The notes: a model not told the origin generated them from the sequence alone. A stretch of DNA of 64,000 bases from Zygnema cylindricum (GCA_037447655.1 JBBHKE010002622.1:18866-82865), one strand, 5' to 3'. Shown: positions 45,557-57,516, counted from the first letter of the stretch. Numbers and translations are program-made.

Positions 45557-48500
45557 CTCCCTTTATTATCTAGTCACTCTTTTTTTTAAGACCACATTTC
45601 TCTCGCCAGAAAATTAGTTTAGGGGAAGGAACAGGTTTGGTCATTATATCTGCTACCATTTCACTATGTGGTTTATACTCCAAACTGATTATCTTGTTTT
45701 CTACTTTCTCCGTAACAAAGCTAAGTCTGATATCCATGTGTTTGGCTTTAAAGTGATGTTTAGAATTGGCAGAAATGGCAATGGCAGCTTGATTATCAAT
45801 AAACACTTTTTGGACACCACTCTTAAGATGACCAAGCTCACCAAGCAAAGACTTGACCCACATTAATTTTTTTACAGCAGAGCAAGAAGACATGTACTCA
45901 GCCTCCATGGTGGAATGAGCAATGACCTTTTGCTGCTTGTTGCTCCAGCAGCAAGCCCCATCACCCACATACAATACATATCTAGATGTGCATCTCCTCA
46001 TAGGAGCATCCCCATAGCTGGCATCACTCCAAGTGGTGATGTCAGTATTGTTCCTATCCAAGTGCAACCATAGATCCCTAGTTTCTATGAGATATCTAAG
46101 GACTCTCTTAGCTGCCTCCCAGTCTTTCTTAGTGGGAGCATTCAGACTCCTAATTAGTACTCCTACAGCTGCGGCTATGTCCGGACGGGTACAAGTCATG
46201 AAATATATGAGGCTGCCCACTAATTGTCTCTAAGGGATGGTCTGCATAAATCTTTTCTCTTCCGGGCCTACCTCATCATCTAAGATTATAACTCCCTCTT
46301 CCTCACTCCCCTCACTTCCCTTCTTTAATATCCTAGGAGTGGTACAACTATTAGCCTTGTCTATTTGGAATTTTTCTAACATGTTTCCAATGGCCTCTTT
46401 TTGAGTTAATCTTATTATCTTTTTATCTCTGTCTCTTTCAACGTGAATTCCCAAAATATACCTTGTTTCTCCCATATCCTTCATCTCAAATCTTCGTTTT
46501 AAATAATTCTTCAACTCATTTATTTTATCTATAGATTTACTTAAAACAAGCAAATCATCAACATAAATTGCTATAAAAATAATTCCTTCCTCATCTTCAA
46601 ACAAATAAATTGAGTGATCTGAGCTGATCCTAATATATCCTAAGCTTGTAAAAAACTCATCGAGCTTCTTGTTCCATTGCCGAGGCGCCTTATTCAGCCC
46701 ATAGAAAGATTTGATCAATCGGCATACCTTGCTTTCCTCCCCTTGCTCCACAAATCCTTCGGGCTGTCGCATTAAAATTTCCTCTTCCAACTCTCCATGT
46801 AGGAAGGCCGTCTTGATATCCATCTGCTGCACTTCCATGTCTTCTGCTGCCGCCATACCAAGAAGTATCCGAACTAAAGGAAACCTGACGACCGGAGCAA
46901 AAGTCTCCTCGTAGTCAATTCCCTCTTTCTGGGTAAATCCCTTCGCCACTAACCGAGCCTTGTAGCGCTCAATGGTGTTATCCGGGTTGAGTTTCAGCTT
47001 AAATACCCACTTACACCCAATTCGCTTTCTGTCAGCAGGACAATCCACCAATTCCCATGTATCGGCAACCATAATTGAGGACATCTCCTCATTAATGGCT
47101 GTCTTCCACCGGTTTCTTTCAGGACAAGTCATTGTCTCATTATAAGTTTGAGGTTCATCGGGGTGAGACAATTTGGTTATCTTAATGTTAACTTGTCTCT
47201 CTTGTAGTGTTAGGCTGCTTCTTCTTCCTCCCTCAAACTCGGTTGCCGGAATAGATGGCTCTCTTAGATTCTTCCGAACAGTTTCTACTTCTCCCCTATC
47301 CCTTGATTCCGGTTTGATTTCCACCACGCCTTCCGCTTCAGTTGGAGTTAATACTAGGGGTTCCACATTTGGGTCCTTCTCGATCTGATCCGTACCTGTA
47401 AGATCATCATCTTCTTCAAATCCTGGATAGTTAGGAAGCTCAAAGTCATCAGAATTTTCTAACTCAAATCTGATTTTGACTGTCTTTGTATGCTTAAAGG
47501 GATCTATAGATTTTCCTTCATCCATAACCACCAGATGCTTCACTAGGATAATATCCTAACTTTTGAGATCATAGACTCTCTATCCTTTTACATCTTCATC
47601 ATATCCTAGTAGATATTTTGGTTTTCCATGTGGATCTAACTTCTAGTTTGACCGATCTGTGTCTAAACTGAACACTTGACTACCGAAAACCTTTAATATT
47701 GAAACATCTGGTTTTCGGCCTGTCCATCTCTCATATGGTGTTTGGCTTTTTAGTGCTGAAGTAAAAACTCTATTCTTGAGATAATTTGCACAATTCATTG
47801 CTTCGGTCCAAAACTTCTTTCCTATCTTCTTATCTGACAGCATACTCCTAGCACTATCACTTAGTGTTCTATTTAATCTTTCAGCTACACCGTTCTACTC
47901 AGGATTTTCAGGAACTGTCTTTTGGTGTTGCACTCCATCTTCTCTCAGAAAATCCTCAAACTGGTTAGAGGTATAATCTCCACCATTGTCACTCCTTACT
48001 CTCTTGATTGAGGTTTCATGGAGTTTTTTACTCCATGCTTTATATTGTTTAAAACATTCTTAAGCCTCTGACTTATTTTTCAAAAAATACACCCTGGAAT
48101 ACCGAGACTTATCATCGGTGATAGTCATCATAAATCTCTTCCCCTCGGGTAATGGCACTCTTGCCGGCCCCCAAATATCAATGTGAACTAAATCTAGAAT
48201 CTTTTCTCCCTTATAGGTGGCAGTTTTTGGGAAGGGTAACTTGTGTGATTTACCTTGAGCACATCCACTACAATCACTTAGATTCTCACTTTCACCAAAC
48301 TGAATCCCTTCCACTACTCCCATCTTTTTCATGTCTCTTAACTTATCTAGATTCACATGCCCAAGCCTCTTATGCCACAACATTATATTATGAACACCAG
48401 CATAATAAAGTTTCTTCTTTTCATTGCTTAAAATCAGCCTAAACATCCATTGGCTACCTTTTTCAGCAGTGAAATAAACATCCTCCTCAAAACTAGCAGT

Positions 48501-49620
48501 AAAGACTCCTTTCTTAGTGCTAGTATATAAACCCTTATCATCTAATGCAGACGTAGAGATGAGGTTTTTGTTCAGCTCCGGAATAAATAATACATCTGAG
48601 AATGTAACTATAGATGTCTTTCCTTCTACTAACACTTTTAGATCAACCGATCTTACAAGATTAGTAGTGACTATCCTCCAATCCCCGTACTCTATCTTTA
48701 CGCTGAGAATCTTTCTTATCTTAGTGAAATGGTATTTATCTTTACACATGTGCATGGATGCACCTGAATCTACAATCCAGCCTGCTTCACCTATCAATCC
48801 ACCGAAAGCACATTTTTGCTTTCATGGAATTTCGACCTCGTTTTTCGCTTCCAACTCCTCATCCAATAGGAGTTCATTGTCCTCGTCCTCGGATTCCGCC
48901 TCATGTACCTGTGTCACAAGGGCCTTTTTCTTTCCTCTCGAGGATCCATAGGTTTGCCCCTCCTTTAACCGCAGCTCGGTAAACTTAGTGCTTTCAGGCA
49001 TATAGTGCCCCGGTTTCTTACAAAAATGGCACAAACCCTTGGGAGTCCTTGGTCCGAACTCCTTAGTCTGATTTTTCTGCCCCTCCCCTCGATAATTTCA
49101 GCCTGTTTTATGAAATCATTGTTTCTCCAATCGGTCCCAGCTGCCAACGCTTGCCCACTCTTTCCTCCCCTTCGGATCTCAGTTGCATTCTCCCGAACAA
49201 GAATCATCCCTACCAGTGAATTCCTAATCCACCTTGAGTCAACCAAGTCCTGCACACGGTTGACTAAATTCTCGAACTCATCGGGTAACTTCATCAGTAA
49301 ACAGTTAACCTTTTCCTTTTCACTAAATACTTTTCCAACACTCTCTTGTTCCATGAAAACTGTGGCAAACTCATTGCAAAAATCCAACATCTTCCCTTCT
49401 TTGTATACATACTCCTTAATTTTCTGATCAACCAACTGTTGTTGCTGAATCGTACCACTTCGATACATCTCTATGAGAGCCACCCAAAGATTGGATGCCC
49501 TCTCTACCTGCAAATGGGGAGATGCAAGCCCTTGAGTAAGATGGCGTAGGATGGAGTGCTTAGCCGCCGTATTGTTGTAGTCCCAGGTATCGATATCATT
49601 CTCCTCGTTTCTCGGAATAG
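45557..49620 (-). pseudogene. copia element D gag-pol, nearly complete
   Basis: From high to low coordinate: gag from about 49620 (VERASNLWVALIEMYRSG), zinc knuckle CHFCKKPGHYMPES (near 49030), protease with the active-site motif WIVDSGAS (about 48775), GAG-pre-integrase HKRLGHVNLDKL...CSGCAQGK, integrase core DIWGP (about 48170), a decayed mid-integrase, integrase C-terminal part (47843-47643), RT 47543-46230 (YKARLVAKGFTQKEGIDYEE, IYVDDLLVLSKS) and RNase H 46220-45570. Lesions include stops at about 48060, 47640 and 46229 and frameshifts in gag and integrase. The gag N-terminal third and the 5' LTR are missing at an inversion junction (49620/49621). Confidence 0.92.
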
Positions 49621-50542
49621 CTAACCTCGGCTATCTAGAGGTTTTACGGGATATAAATATTAGTTTATTTACGATTAGGGGTTTATTCACTAAAAGAATA
49701 CATGATGGCTCTAGGATTTGATCCTGGTACCTGCTGGACAGTAAGCTACCGATAGCCAGTAGCCTTATCCGTTAAGTTTAGACCTAGTTCTACGTATTAT
49801 AGGGTTTGATATTTAGTTAAACATTAACACGTAGGATTATTCATTTAACTGAAATTGTTTACGGGAGGCATAGGTCCATTAATGTAAAAGTACGGATTAC
49901 AGTATGGATTAGAAACGAATACTGCGCATTTAATTCTTTAGGGAAACGAATACCGCGTATGTATTTATTACGGCTACGATTAAATGTGAATTTGATCGGA
50001 CGACCGAAATTAAACGTCGCGATCACGGAAGAGGATTTCGGCGGTTTATGGTCATCGCCACATCGGATGACACGTGGCGGAACGACATTGGATCGCGGAA
50101 TCTGCGAGGATTATGGGAGCGAATCCGGATATACCACGTGTCGACATTTAGGCCATGTCGTACAATGTTCGTACAGAAAGTACACCGACAGCTGTACTTT
50201 TGTGTACAGAAGTGTAATCTGATTAGCTCCGTACATGAGTAGATAGAGTCTGTGAGAGAGATAGGACTTAGGAAAATTAGGAGATAGGACACTTAATTCA
50301 GAGAGCTTATGTACAAAAGGTCAACTTTGACCCTCCATAACTTAGAACTCAGGGGAGCGAATTCAGAGAATCTTTTTGCTATCGACTCAAGGGAGTCTTG
50401 CCTTCACAGGGGTGAAGTTGGTTGGTGTTTTTGTTTGCCAGGGTGGCAGTTGTTCTTGCTGAAACAGAAAGGGGTCAAGGTTATCCTAAAGGCTTCTTGG
50501 AAGTTGTCCACTCTGAAGACTTATGGAGGTCTCACAGTTTCA
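49621..50542 (+). repeat. 5' LTR of copia element E, 5'-truncated
   Basis: It lacks roughly the first 120 bp of the LTR and ends GGTCTCACAGTTTCA at 50542, directly followed by the primer-binding site. An antisense tRNA-like block (about 49708-49790) and a GTAC block (about 50155-50205) are present. Confidence 0.85.
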
Positions 50543-50557
50543 GGTTATGGGCCCACC
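50543..50557 (+). other. primer-binding site for half initiator tRNA-Met
   Basis: GGTTATGGGCCCACC directly follows the LTR. It is complementary to the anticodon stem-loop of plant initiator tRNA-Met (GGUGGGCCCAUAACC), not to its 3' end. The gag start ATG (50547-50549) lies within it. Confidence 0.8.
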
Positions 50558-51925
50558 CTCCAGGGTACCAATCTTTAATGGAACTGGCTTCATATACTGG
50601 GAAAGTATGATGATAGGAGATTTATACGAAAAAAGGTTTTGGGGGATAGTGAGTGGACGATTGGGGCGTCCATCAAGTCTTGGAATTCCTCCAAGGTTTG
50701 AAAGAAGCATATTCACAAAGAAAGTGGGTCCATCTTCAATGGAGGAGACAAAGTAAAGAGAGGTGGTGGACAAAGCAGCCGAGAAGGAGACGACCACACC
50801 AATAGCAACTATTTCAGCATTCATGTCACCTATTCTGAGGAACAAGGAGAATGATACTCAAACCTGGAATTTCAACAATATGCGGCAAAGCGCTTCATCC
50901 TACGCCATCTTACTCAAGGACTTGTATGTCCTTATTTGCAGGTAGAAAGGGCATCCGATCTGTGGATGGCTCTCATAGAGATGTATCGAAGTGGTACGAT
51001 TCTGCAACAACAGTTGGCTGACCAGAAAGTTAAGGAATATGTATACAAACGGGGGAAAATGTTGGATTTTTGCAATGAGCTTGCTACACTCTTCATGGAG
51101 CTAGAGAGTGTGGGAAAAGTTTTTAGGGAAAAAGAAAAGGTTAACTGTTTACGGATGAAGTTACCAGATGTGTTCGAGAACATAGTCAACCGTGTGCAGG
51201 ACTTGCCGGACTCAAGGTGGATATGGAACTCAATGGTAAGGATGATTCTCGTTCAGAAGAATACAATTGAGATCCGAAGGGGAGGAAAGAGTGGCCAAGC
51301 CTTTGCAACTTTGACCGATTGCAGGAACAAGGATTCTCGGAAACCGGTCGGAAACTATGGGGGAAGGGAGCAGAAAAATCAGGCCGACGAGTTCGGACCA
51401 AGGGCTCCCAAAGTTTATGTCATTTTTGTAAGAAACCGGGGCACTATATGGTAGAGTGCACTACGCTAACCGAGCTTCAGTAAAGGAGGGGCAGATCGGT
51501 GGTACCCCGAGAGGAAAGAAAAAGGCCCTTGTGACACAGGTACATGAGGCAAAATCCGAGGATTAGGACAATGAGCTTCTTTTGGATGAGGAGTTGGAGG
51601 CAAAAAACGAGGTCGAAATTCCACCAAGGCAGAAATGTGCTTACGGTGGATTGAAAGGTGAAGCAGGCTGGATTATAGATTCAAGTGCCTCCATGCACAT
51701 GTGTAAGGATAGACACTTGTTCACTAAGATAAGAAAGATTCCCACCGTAGAGATAGAGTACGGGGATAGGAGGATAGTCACCACTACTCTTGTAGGATCG
51801 GTAGATTTGAAAGTGTTAGTAGAAGGAAAGACATCCATAGTAACATTCTCCGATATATTGTTTATTCCGAAGCTGAACAAAAACCTCATCTCTACTTCTG
51901 TATTAGATGATAAGGGTTTTTTTCT

Positions 51926-52009
51926 AGCACTAGGGAAGGAGTCTTTACTGCTAGTTTTGAGGAGGATAGCACTAGGGAAGGAGTCTTTACTGCTAGTTTT
52001 GAGGAGGAT
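51926..52009 (+). repeat. 42-bp tandem duplication in element E
   Basis: Two identical 42-bp units beginning AGCACTAGGGAAGGAG lie within the protease to pre-integrase region. It adds 14 codons and is not present in the homologous part of element D. Confidence 0.9.
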
Positions 52010-52439
52010 GTCTATTTCATTGCTGAGAAAGGTAGCCATGGGATGTTTAGGCTGATATTATGTAATGAAACGAATAAACTTTATTATGCTGGTGTTCATG
52101 ATATTATGATGTGGCATAAGAGGCTTGGGCATGTGAATCTTGATAAGTTAAGAGAGATGAAAAAGATAGGAGTGGTGGAAGGGATTCAGTTCAGTGAGAG
52201 TGATAATATAATTGATTGTAGTGGGTGTGCTCAAGGTAAAGCACACAGATTACTGTTAAATTTGTGTATTTTCTAGGTCTGAATTTATTCTATGTGTTTG
52301 TCAAATGGTCTTGTCTAAGTCATCCATACTTGTCGTAGTCACTGGAAGACAGAGATAGCCATGGCTGCCCCCATATTCAAAAAGAAGAAACAGGCAAAAA
52401 TAGGCAGGAAAACTGATGGTGGCCATTATGCTGATCTAG

Positions 52440-52510
52440 ACCGGATTTGAACCTGGGTCTGTGGTTTGCTATGTAATCGTAAGCCTTATCCAATAAGGCG
52501 TTACCGAAAA
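52440..52510 (-). other. tRNA-like block in family B LTR
   Basis: On the minus strand: D-arm-like GCCTTATTGGATAAGGC (self-complementary) and, at tRNA spacing, B box GGTTCAAATCC. The same block occurs at about 55535-55605 and, degraded, at about 57872-57950. Confidence 0.55.
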
Positions 52511-52791
52511 GATACACGTGACGGGTTTCAAAGATATATAAACATTAACGCAACAGCTACTTAACAGCAGACTAACCAAAAGGAGCAATTCATGCATGTA
52601 CGCGAATCTGAACCATGTAAAATATGTTTTGATCGGACGGCCGGCATTATAGCCGCCACGCGAAGTGAGCTTTTGGCGGCATACGGAGATAGCGTCACGC
52701 GGTGCCACGTGGCGCCACATTATTTGATACCGGAGAAGATGGGAGGAGGAACCATGGCTTTCGATTTGACAGGTGTCACCTTGTAGACCTT

Positions 52792-52843
52792 GTCGTACAA
52801 TGGACGTACAATAAGTACATCGTCCATTGTACCTTCTTGTACT
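52792..52843 (+). promoter_or_regulatory. GTAC-rich U3 block
   Basis: Five GTAC cores fall in about 50 bp, two as CGTACAA. GTACAATGGAC and GTCCATTGTAC form an 11-bp inverted repeat. It lies about 110 bp upstream of the TATA box. Equivalent blocks occur in the other copia LTRs. GTAC is the core site of plant SBP-domain regulators; binding here is inference. Confidence 0.5.
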
Positions 52844-53321
52844 TTATAGTGTTCCTATTGGACTAGGGTTTAGTAGTAGGTAGTCGTGAGTAGGCAGACC
52901 AAGACTTAGTGATATTTAGGTACCTCTATCTAAGAGAGCTTGTAACTATAAAGGTCATCTTTGACCAGCCATAACTTAATGCTCGGGTGAGCAAATTCAG
53001 TGATTCTTTTTGCTGCGTACTCAGGGGAGTCCAATCTACACAAGGGTGTAGTCGGTCAGAGTCTTTGCGTGCCAGGGTGGCACTTATTCAGTGGGAAAGT
53101 CAAAGTGGGGAATATTGTCCAAAAAAAATATTGAAGCTTTGCATTTTGTGGTGGAACTGAGCACACGGAAGGTCTTCTCTTCACAGGGGTGAAGGTATAT
53201 TGGGGTTCTTATTGTCAAGGGATCATTTATTTGGGTTTATATCAACTTGGAGTCGGCACTATATAGATTAGCTTCTTTTGGATTTGCGAATTCTGTGGGC
53301 AATGGAGCCCATAGAATTTCA

Positions 53322-53336
53322 GGTTATGGGCCCACC
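53322..53336 (+). other. half-tRNA primer-binding site, family B interior 1
   Basis: GGTTATGGGCCCACC follows the LTR directly, as in element E, and includes the gag ATG (53326-53328). Confidence 0.8.
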
Positions 53337-55431
53337 ATCTAGGGTGCCTATGTTCGATAGAACAGACTTCACTTATTGGGAGTTTATTATGGAGGGATTG
53401 CTTTTCGAGAAGCACTTATGGGGAATTGTTTCGGGACAAGTGAGATGTCCGCCACCTGGCTTTGGAGGAGGTTACTATGGAGAATCATCTGAGGCTGCTC
53501 AGAATATCATTCGGAGTTCAGATGAATCAAAAGGTGAAGGGAAAAACCTTTTCGTGGATGAGGAAAAAGGGGAGAAGGATAAAAAGACACTTATGGTGAG
53601 GGGAGCTATGCTCTCCGCCACATCTTCACTTAGAGGGGTTATAAGTAAAACTGAAGTAAATGATAGTAAAATTTGGGAGTATAAAAATACTATAGCAAAA
53701 CATCTTATACTTAGATATGTGTCTAAGTCCATAGCTATCACTATTTTCAGTCTTACCATGTCTTCGGAAATATGGGAAACACTAAGGCAGATTTATAAGA
53801 GTGAGACTATTTAGAGGCAGCAGTTAGAAAAAAAGGAAATAGAGGCCTATGTTTATAAAGGCGGTAACATGATAGAGTTTTGCAATGATATTGCTGCGTT
53901 ATATGTTGAGCTTGCTAGTGTGGGGTATGTAGAATCTGAGGAGAGAAAGATCAATACACTACTCATGAAACTCCCAGATGAGTACGAAAACATCAGTAAT
54001 CGTATGCAGGCAATGGATGGCTCCTCATGGACTTGGAGCTTTACCATGGGGATAATTCTTGTGAGGGAAAGCACTTTGGAGCTTCGTAGGGGAAGTGAGA
54101 GGGTAACTGCCTTTACAGCTGGTGGTGATTGGCGGAAGCGTGATGAGAGGAACGGTGGTAATTGGCGGAAGCGTGATGAGAGGAACAGCGGTGACGAGCG
54201 GAAGCGTGATGAGAGGAAGAAAGACAAAGGTAAACCTTATCGGAACTTTGGTGGAAAGAGAGGGAGAGGAAAAGAAAGGGGAGCTTTGAAAAAGGGTGTT
54301 TGCTTCTTTTGTAGAGAACTGGGTCACTATATAGAAGAGTGTCCTTGCTTGGAAGAACTTAGAAGTTGGAATGTGAATGAGGAGGAAGAAGGGGAAGAGG
54401 AGAAAGAGGATGAAGAAATATTGGAGCTTCTTCACATCGGTAGAATGGAGAAGAGAGAGAAGTACACAGAAATTACACGAAAGCAACGATGTGCTTTTGG
54501 AGGTATAAGGGAAGTAAAGGGAAGGGAGGTACTTGAGGGAGTTAGAAATGATGAAGATGTCAAGGAGTGTAAAAAGTATAACTTAGAAATGAGTAAGTCA
54601 GATCTAGAATCTATAATTGAAAAAGAGAAAAGTAAAAATAATGAGGATAATTTTATAGATATTTTGGAAACAGAAAACTGGTCGCAAAGGGAGACTTCAA
54701 CGGAGTCCGAGGAAAGGGGAGAAGTAAATCTAGAGGGGGTTTTAAAAGATAGGGGAGAAGAGGAATATTTAATGAAAGGTTTAGGGGAGGAGAAATATTT
54801 ATTGGGAATAAAAATAGAAAGTGATAGCGGAAAGAATTCCTTGGGAGAGAGTGAGGAAAGTTCAAAAAATGGGATGAGTATCAAGGATAAAAATATGAGT
54901 ACGGAAGACGTAGATCTTATGAGGAACTTAGCGGGGATACTTGTTTTTTCGAAAAATTTGGGGGGTAATGGACTTGACATCACTAATGGGAGTGATGCCA
55001 TCTATCAACGTGCGCCTGTAAAAGGGTTAGCATCGGGGTGTGTGTTGCAGATTGAGGATGTGGCTGGCTGTTTGAATTGCAAGAGGGAAATCGGATTTTG
55101 TGTGGATGGAAAAGTGATGAGGTGGATAAAATCTTTGCTCGGATATATAAAAAGTGAGATGCTAAATAAAATGTGTGATCAGCAAGATGGAATGTTAATT
55201 TCAGCTCATCTAATAGACCTTTTAAAATATGAGGGTATATTCTTAAAGTTTAATTATAGGAAAAGAACGAAAAAAAAAAGGATTTTGTTTTTGTTGTTTT
55301 TATTTAGTGGGAGTTGGCGCAATAGAAGACTAAAAAATAAGGGGAGTGTTAAATTTGTGTATTTTCTAGGTCTGAATTTATTCTATGTGTTTGTCAAATG
55401 GTCTTGTCTAAGTCATCCATACTTGTCGTAG
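53326..55431 (+). pseudogene. family B gag plus collapsed pol, interior 1
   Basis: Gag starts MGPPSRVPMFDRTDFTYWEF and continues to a zinc knuckle CFFCRELGHYIEEC (about 54298-54340). After RKQRCAFGGI, where protease should follow, the frame becomes acidic and Ser/Glu-rich. It then shows traces of the end of RT (GLGEEKYLLGIKIE) and of RNase H (DITNGSDAIYQRAPVKGLAS, then MCDQQDGM). Protease, integrase and the RT core are absent. One nonsense codon (TAG at 53812-53814) splits it; the equivalent codon in interior 3 is CAG. The frame then runs 53869-55431 without a stop, passing through the polypurine tract into the LTR because the normal stop is lost. Confidence 0.85.
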
Positions 55432-56406
55432 TCACTGGAAGACAGAGATAGCCATGGCTGCCCCCATAGTCAAAAAGAAGAAACAGGCAAAAACAGGTAG
55501 GAAAACTGATAGGTGGCCATTATGCTGATCTAAACCGGATTTGAATCTAGGTGTGTGGTTAACTATGTAATCGTAAGCCTTATCCAATAAGGCATTACCG
55601 AAAAAATACACGTGACGGGTTTCAAAGATATATAAACATTAACGCAACAGCTACTTAACAGCAGACTAACCAAAAGGAGCAATTCATGCATGTACGCGAA
55701 TCTGAACCATGTAAAATATGTTTTGATCGGACGGCCGGCATTATAGCCGCCACGCGAAGTGAGCTTTTGGCGGCATACGGAGATAGCGTCACGCGGTGCC
55801 ACGTGGCGCCACATTATTTGATACCGGAGAAGATGGGAGGAGGAACCATGGCTTTCGATTTGACAGGTGTCACCTTGTAGACCTTGTCGTACAATGGACG
55901 TACAATAAGTACATCGCCCATTGTACCTTCTTGTACTTTATAGTGTTCCTATTGGACTAGGGTTTAGTAGTAGGTAGTCGTGAGTAGGCAGACCAAGACT
56001 TAGTGATATTTAGGTACCTCTCTCTAAGAGAGCTTGTAACTATAAAGGTCATCTTTGACCAGCCATAACTTAATGCTCGGGTGAGCAAATTCAGTGATTT
56101 TTTTTGCTGCGGACTCAGGGGAGTCCAAGCTACACAAAGGTGTAGTTGGTCAGAGTCTTTGCGTGCCAGGGTGGCACTTATTCAGTGGGAAAGTCAAAGT
56201 GGGGAATATTGTCCAAAACACATATTGAAGCTTTGCATTTTGTGGTGGAACTGAGCACACGGAAGGTCTTCTCTTCACAGGGGTGAAGGTATATTGGGGT
56301 TCTTATTGTCAAGGGATCATTTATTTGGGTTTATATCAACTTGGAGTCGGCACTATCTAGATTAGCTTCTTTTGGATCTGCGAATTCTGTGGGCAATGGA
56401 GCCCAT
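55347..56406 (+). repeat. family B LTR 2
   Basis: It starts after the purine tract AAAAAATAAGGGGAG and lacks its last 12 bp or so (ends ...GAGCCCAT). It then jumps into mid-gag, so the primer-binding site and first ~0.9 kb of interior 2 are deleted. Confidence 0.92.
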
Positions 56407-57503
56407 TTGGTGGAAAGAGAGGGAGAGGAAAAGAAAGGGGAGCTTTGAAAAATGGTGTTTGCTTCTTTTGTAGAGAACCGCGTCACTATATAGAGGAGTG
56501 TCCTTGTTTGGAAGAACTTAGAAGTCGGAATGTGAAAGAGGAGGAAGAAGGGGAAGAGGATGAAGAGGATGAAGAAATTTTGGAGCTTCTTCACATCGTT
56601 AGAATGGAGAAGAGAGAGAAGTACACAAAAATTACACGAAAGCAACGATGTGCTTTTCGAGGTATAAGGGAAGTAAGAGGAAGGGAGGTACTTGAGGGAG
56701 TTAGAAATGATGAGGATGTGAAAGAGTGTAAAAAGTATGACTTAGAAATGAGAAAGTCAAATCTAGGATACATAACTGAAAAAGGGAAAAATAAAAATAA
56801 TGAGGATAATTTTATAAATAGTTTGGAAACAGAAAACTGGTTGGAAGTGGAGACTTCAACGGATTTGGAGGAAAGGGGAGAAGTAAAACTAGAGGGGGTT
56901 TTAAAGGATAGGGGAGAAAAGAAATATTTAATGAAAAGTTTAGGGGAGGAGAAATACTCTTTGAAAATCATTATAGAAAGTGATAGTGGAAAGAATTCCA
57001 TGGGAGAGAGTGAGGAAAGTTCAGAAAATGGGTTGAGTATCATGGATAAAAATATGAGCTCGGAAGATGTAGATTTTATGAGGAACTTAGTGGGGAATCT
57101 TGATATAACGATAAATATGGGGGGTAATGGTTTTGACATCACTAATGGGAGTGATGGCATTTATAGTGGTGTGCATGTAAAAGGGTTAGCATCAGGGTGT
57201 GTGTCGCAGATTGGGGATGGGGCTGGTTTTTTGAATTGCAAGAGGGAAATCGGATTCTGTGTGGATGGAAAAGAGATTAGTGGGATAAAATCTTTGCTTG
57301 GATTTATCGAAAATTGTATGCTTAATAAAATATGTGATCAGCAAGATGGAATGTTTATTTCAGCTCATCTAATGGACCTTTTAAAATACGAGAGCATTCA
57401 CTTAAAGCTTTATGAGGAGAAAAGAAAGAGGAAAAAGAAAAGAAGGAAAAAAAAAAATATTGTATATATATTTTTAGTGGGAGTTGAAAAGAAAGTAGAC
57501 TAG
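56407..57503 (+). CDS. family B gag C-terminus plus collapsed pol, interior 2
   Basis: The open frame 56445-57503 (352 codons) matches the 3' half of interior 1: zinc knuckle CFFCREPRHYIEEC, RKQRCAFRGI, an acidic central region, RNase H-like traces (DITNGSDGIYSGVHVKGLAS, ICDQQDGM), a Lys-rich tail and a stop just before the polypurine tract. It has no start region because of the upstream deletion. The knuckle has Arg in place of the usual Gly before His. Confidence 0.8.
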
Positions 57504-57516
57504 AAAATAAGAGGAG

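Larger units (their letters stand above)
50543..52253 (+). pseudogene. copia element E, 5' half: gag, protease, pre-integrase
   Basis: Gag starts MGPPSRVPIFNGTGFIYWES at 50547 and is broken by a stop at 50754-50756 and frameshifts near 50936. The middle gag frame runs 50936-51454 (VERASDLWMALIEMYRSG). The zinc knuckle (CHFCKKPGHYM type) is split by a frameshift near 51420. Protease reads WIIDSSASMHMC at about 51669, where the usual DSG has become DSS. A 42-bp tandem duplication lies at 51926-52009. The pre-integrase domain HKRLGHVNLDKL...CSGCAQGKAHRL ends at 52253, where a family B LTR begins. The element resumes at about 60143. Confidence 0.9.
52254..53321 (+). repeat. family B LTR 1
   Basis: This 1068-bp LTR starts TGTTAAATTTGTG and ends CATAGAATTTCA. 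It contains an antisense tRNA-like block (about 52440-52510), a GTAC block (52792-52843) and TATA box TATAAA (52947-52952). It is nearly identical to LTR 2, with only scattered differences, so the insertion is recent. Confidence 0.93.

Noticed and set aside
54432-55001. 189-codon minus-strand frame (and its counterpart at 56591-57160)
   Set aside because: It is antisense to the family B gag-pol frame; the Ser/Phe/Leu-rich composition mirrors the Lys/Glu-rich sense strand.
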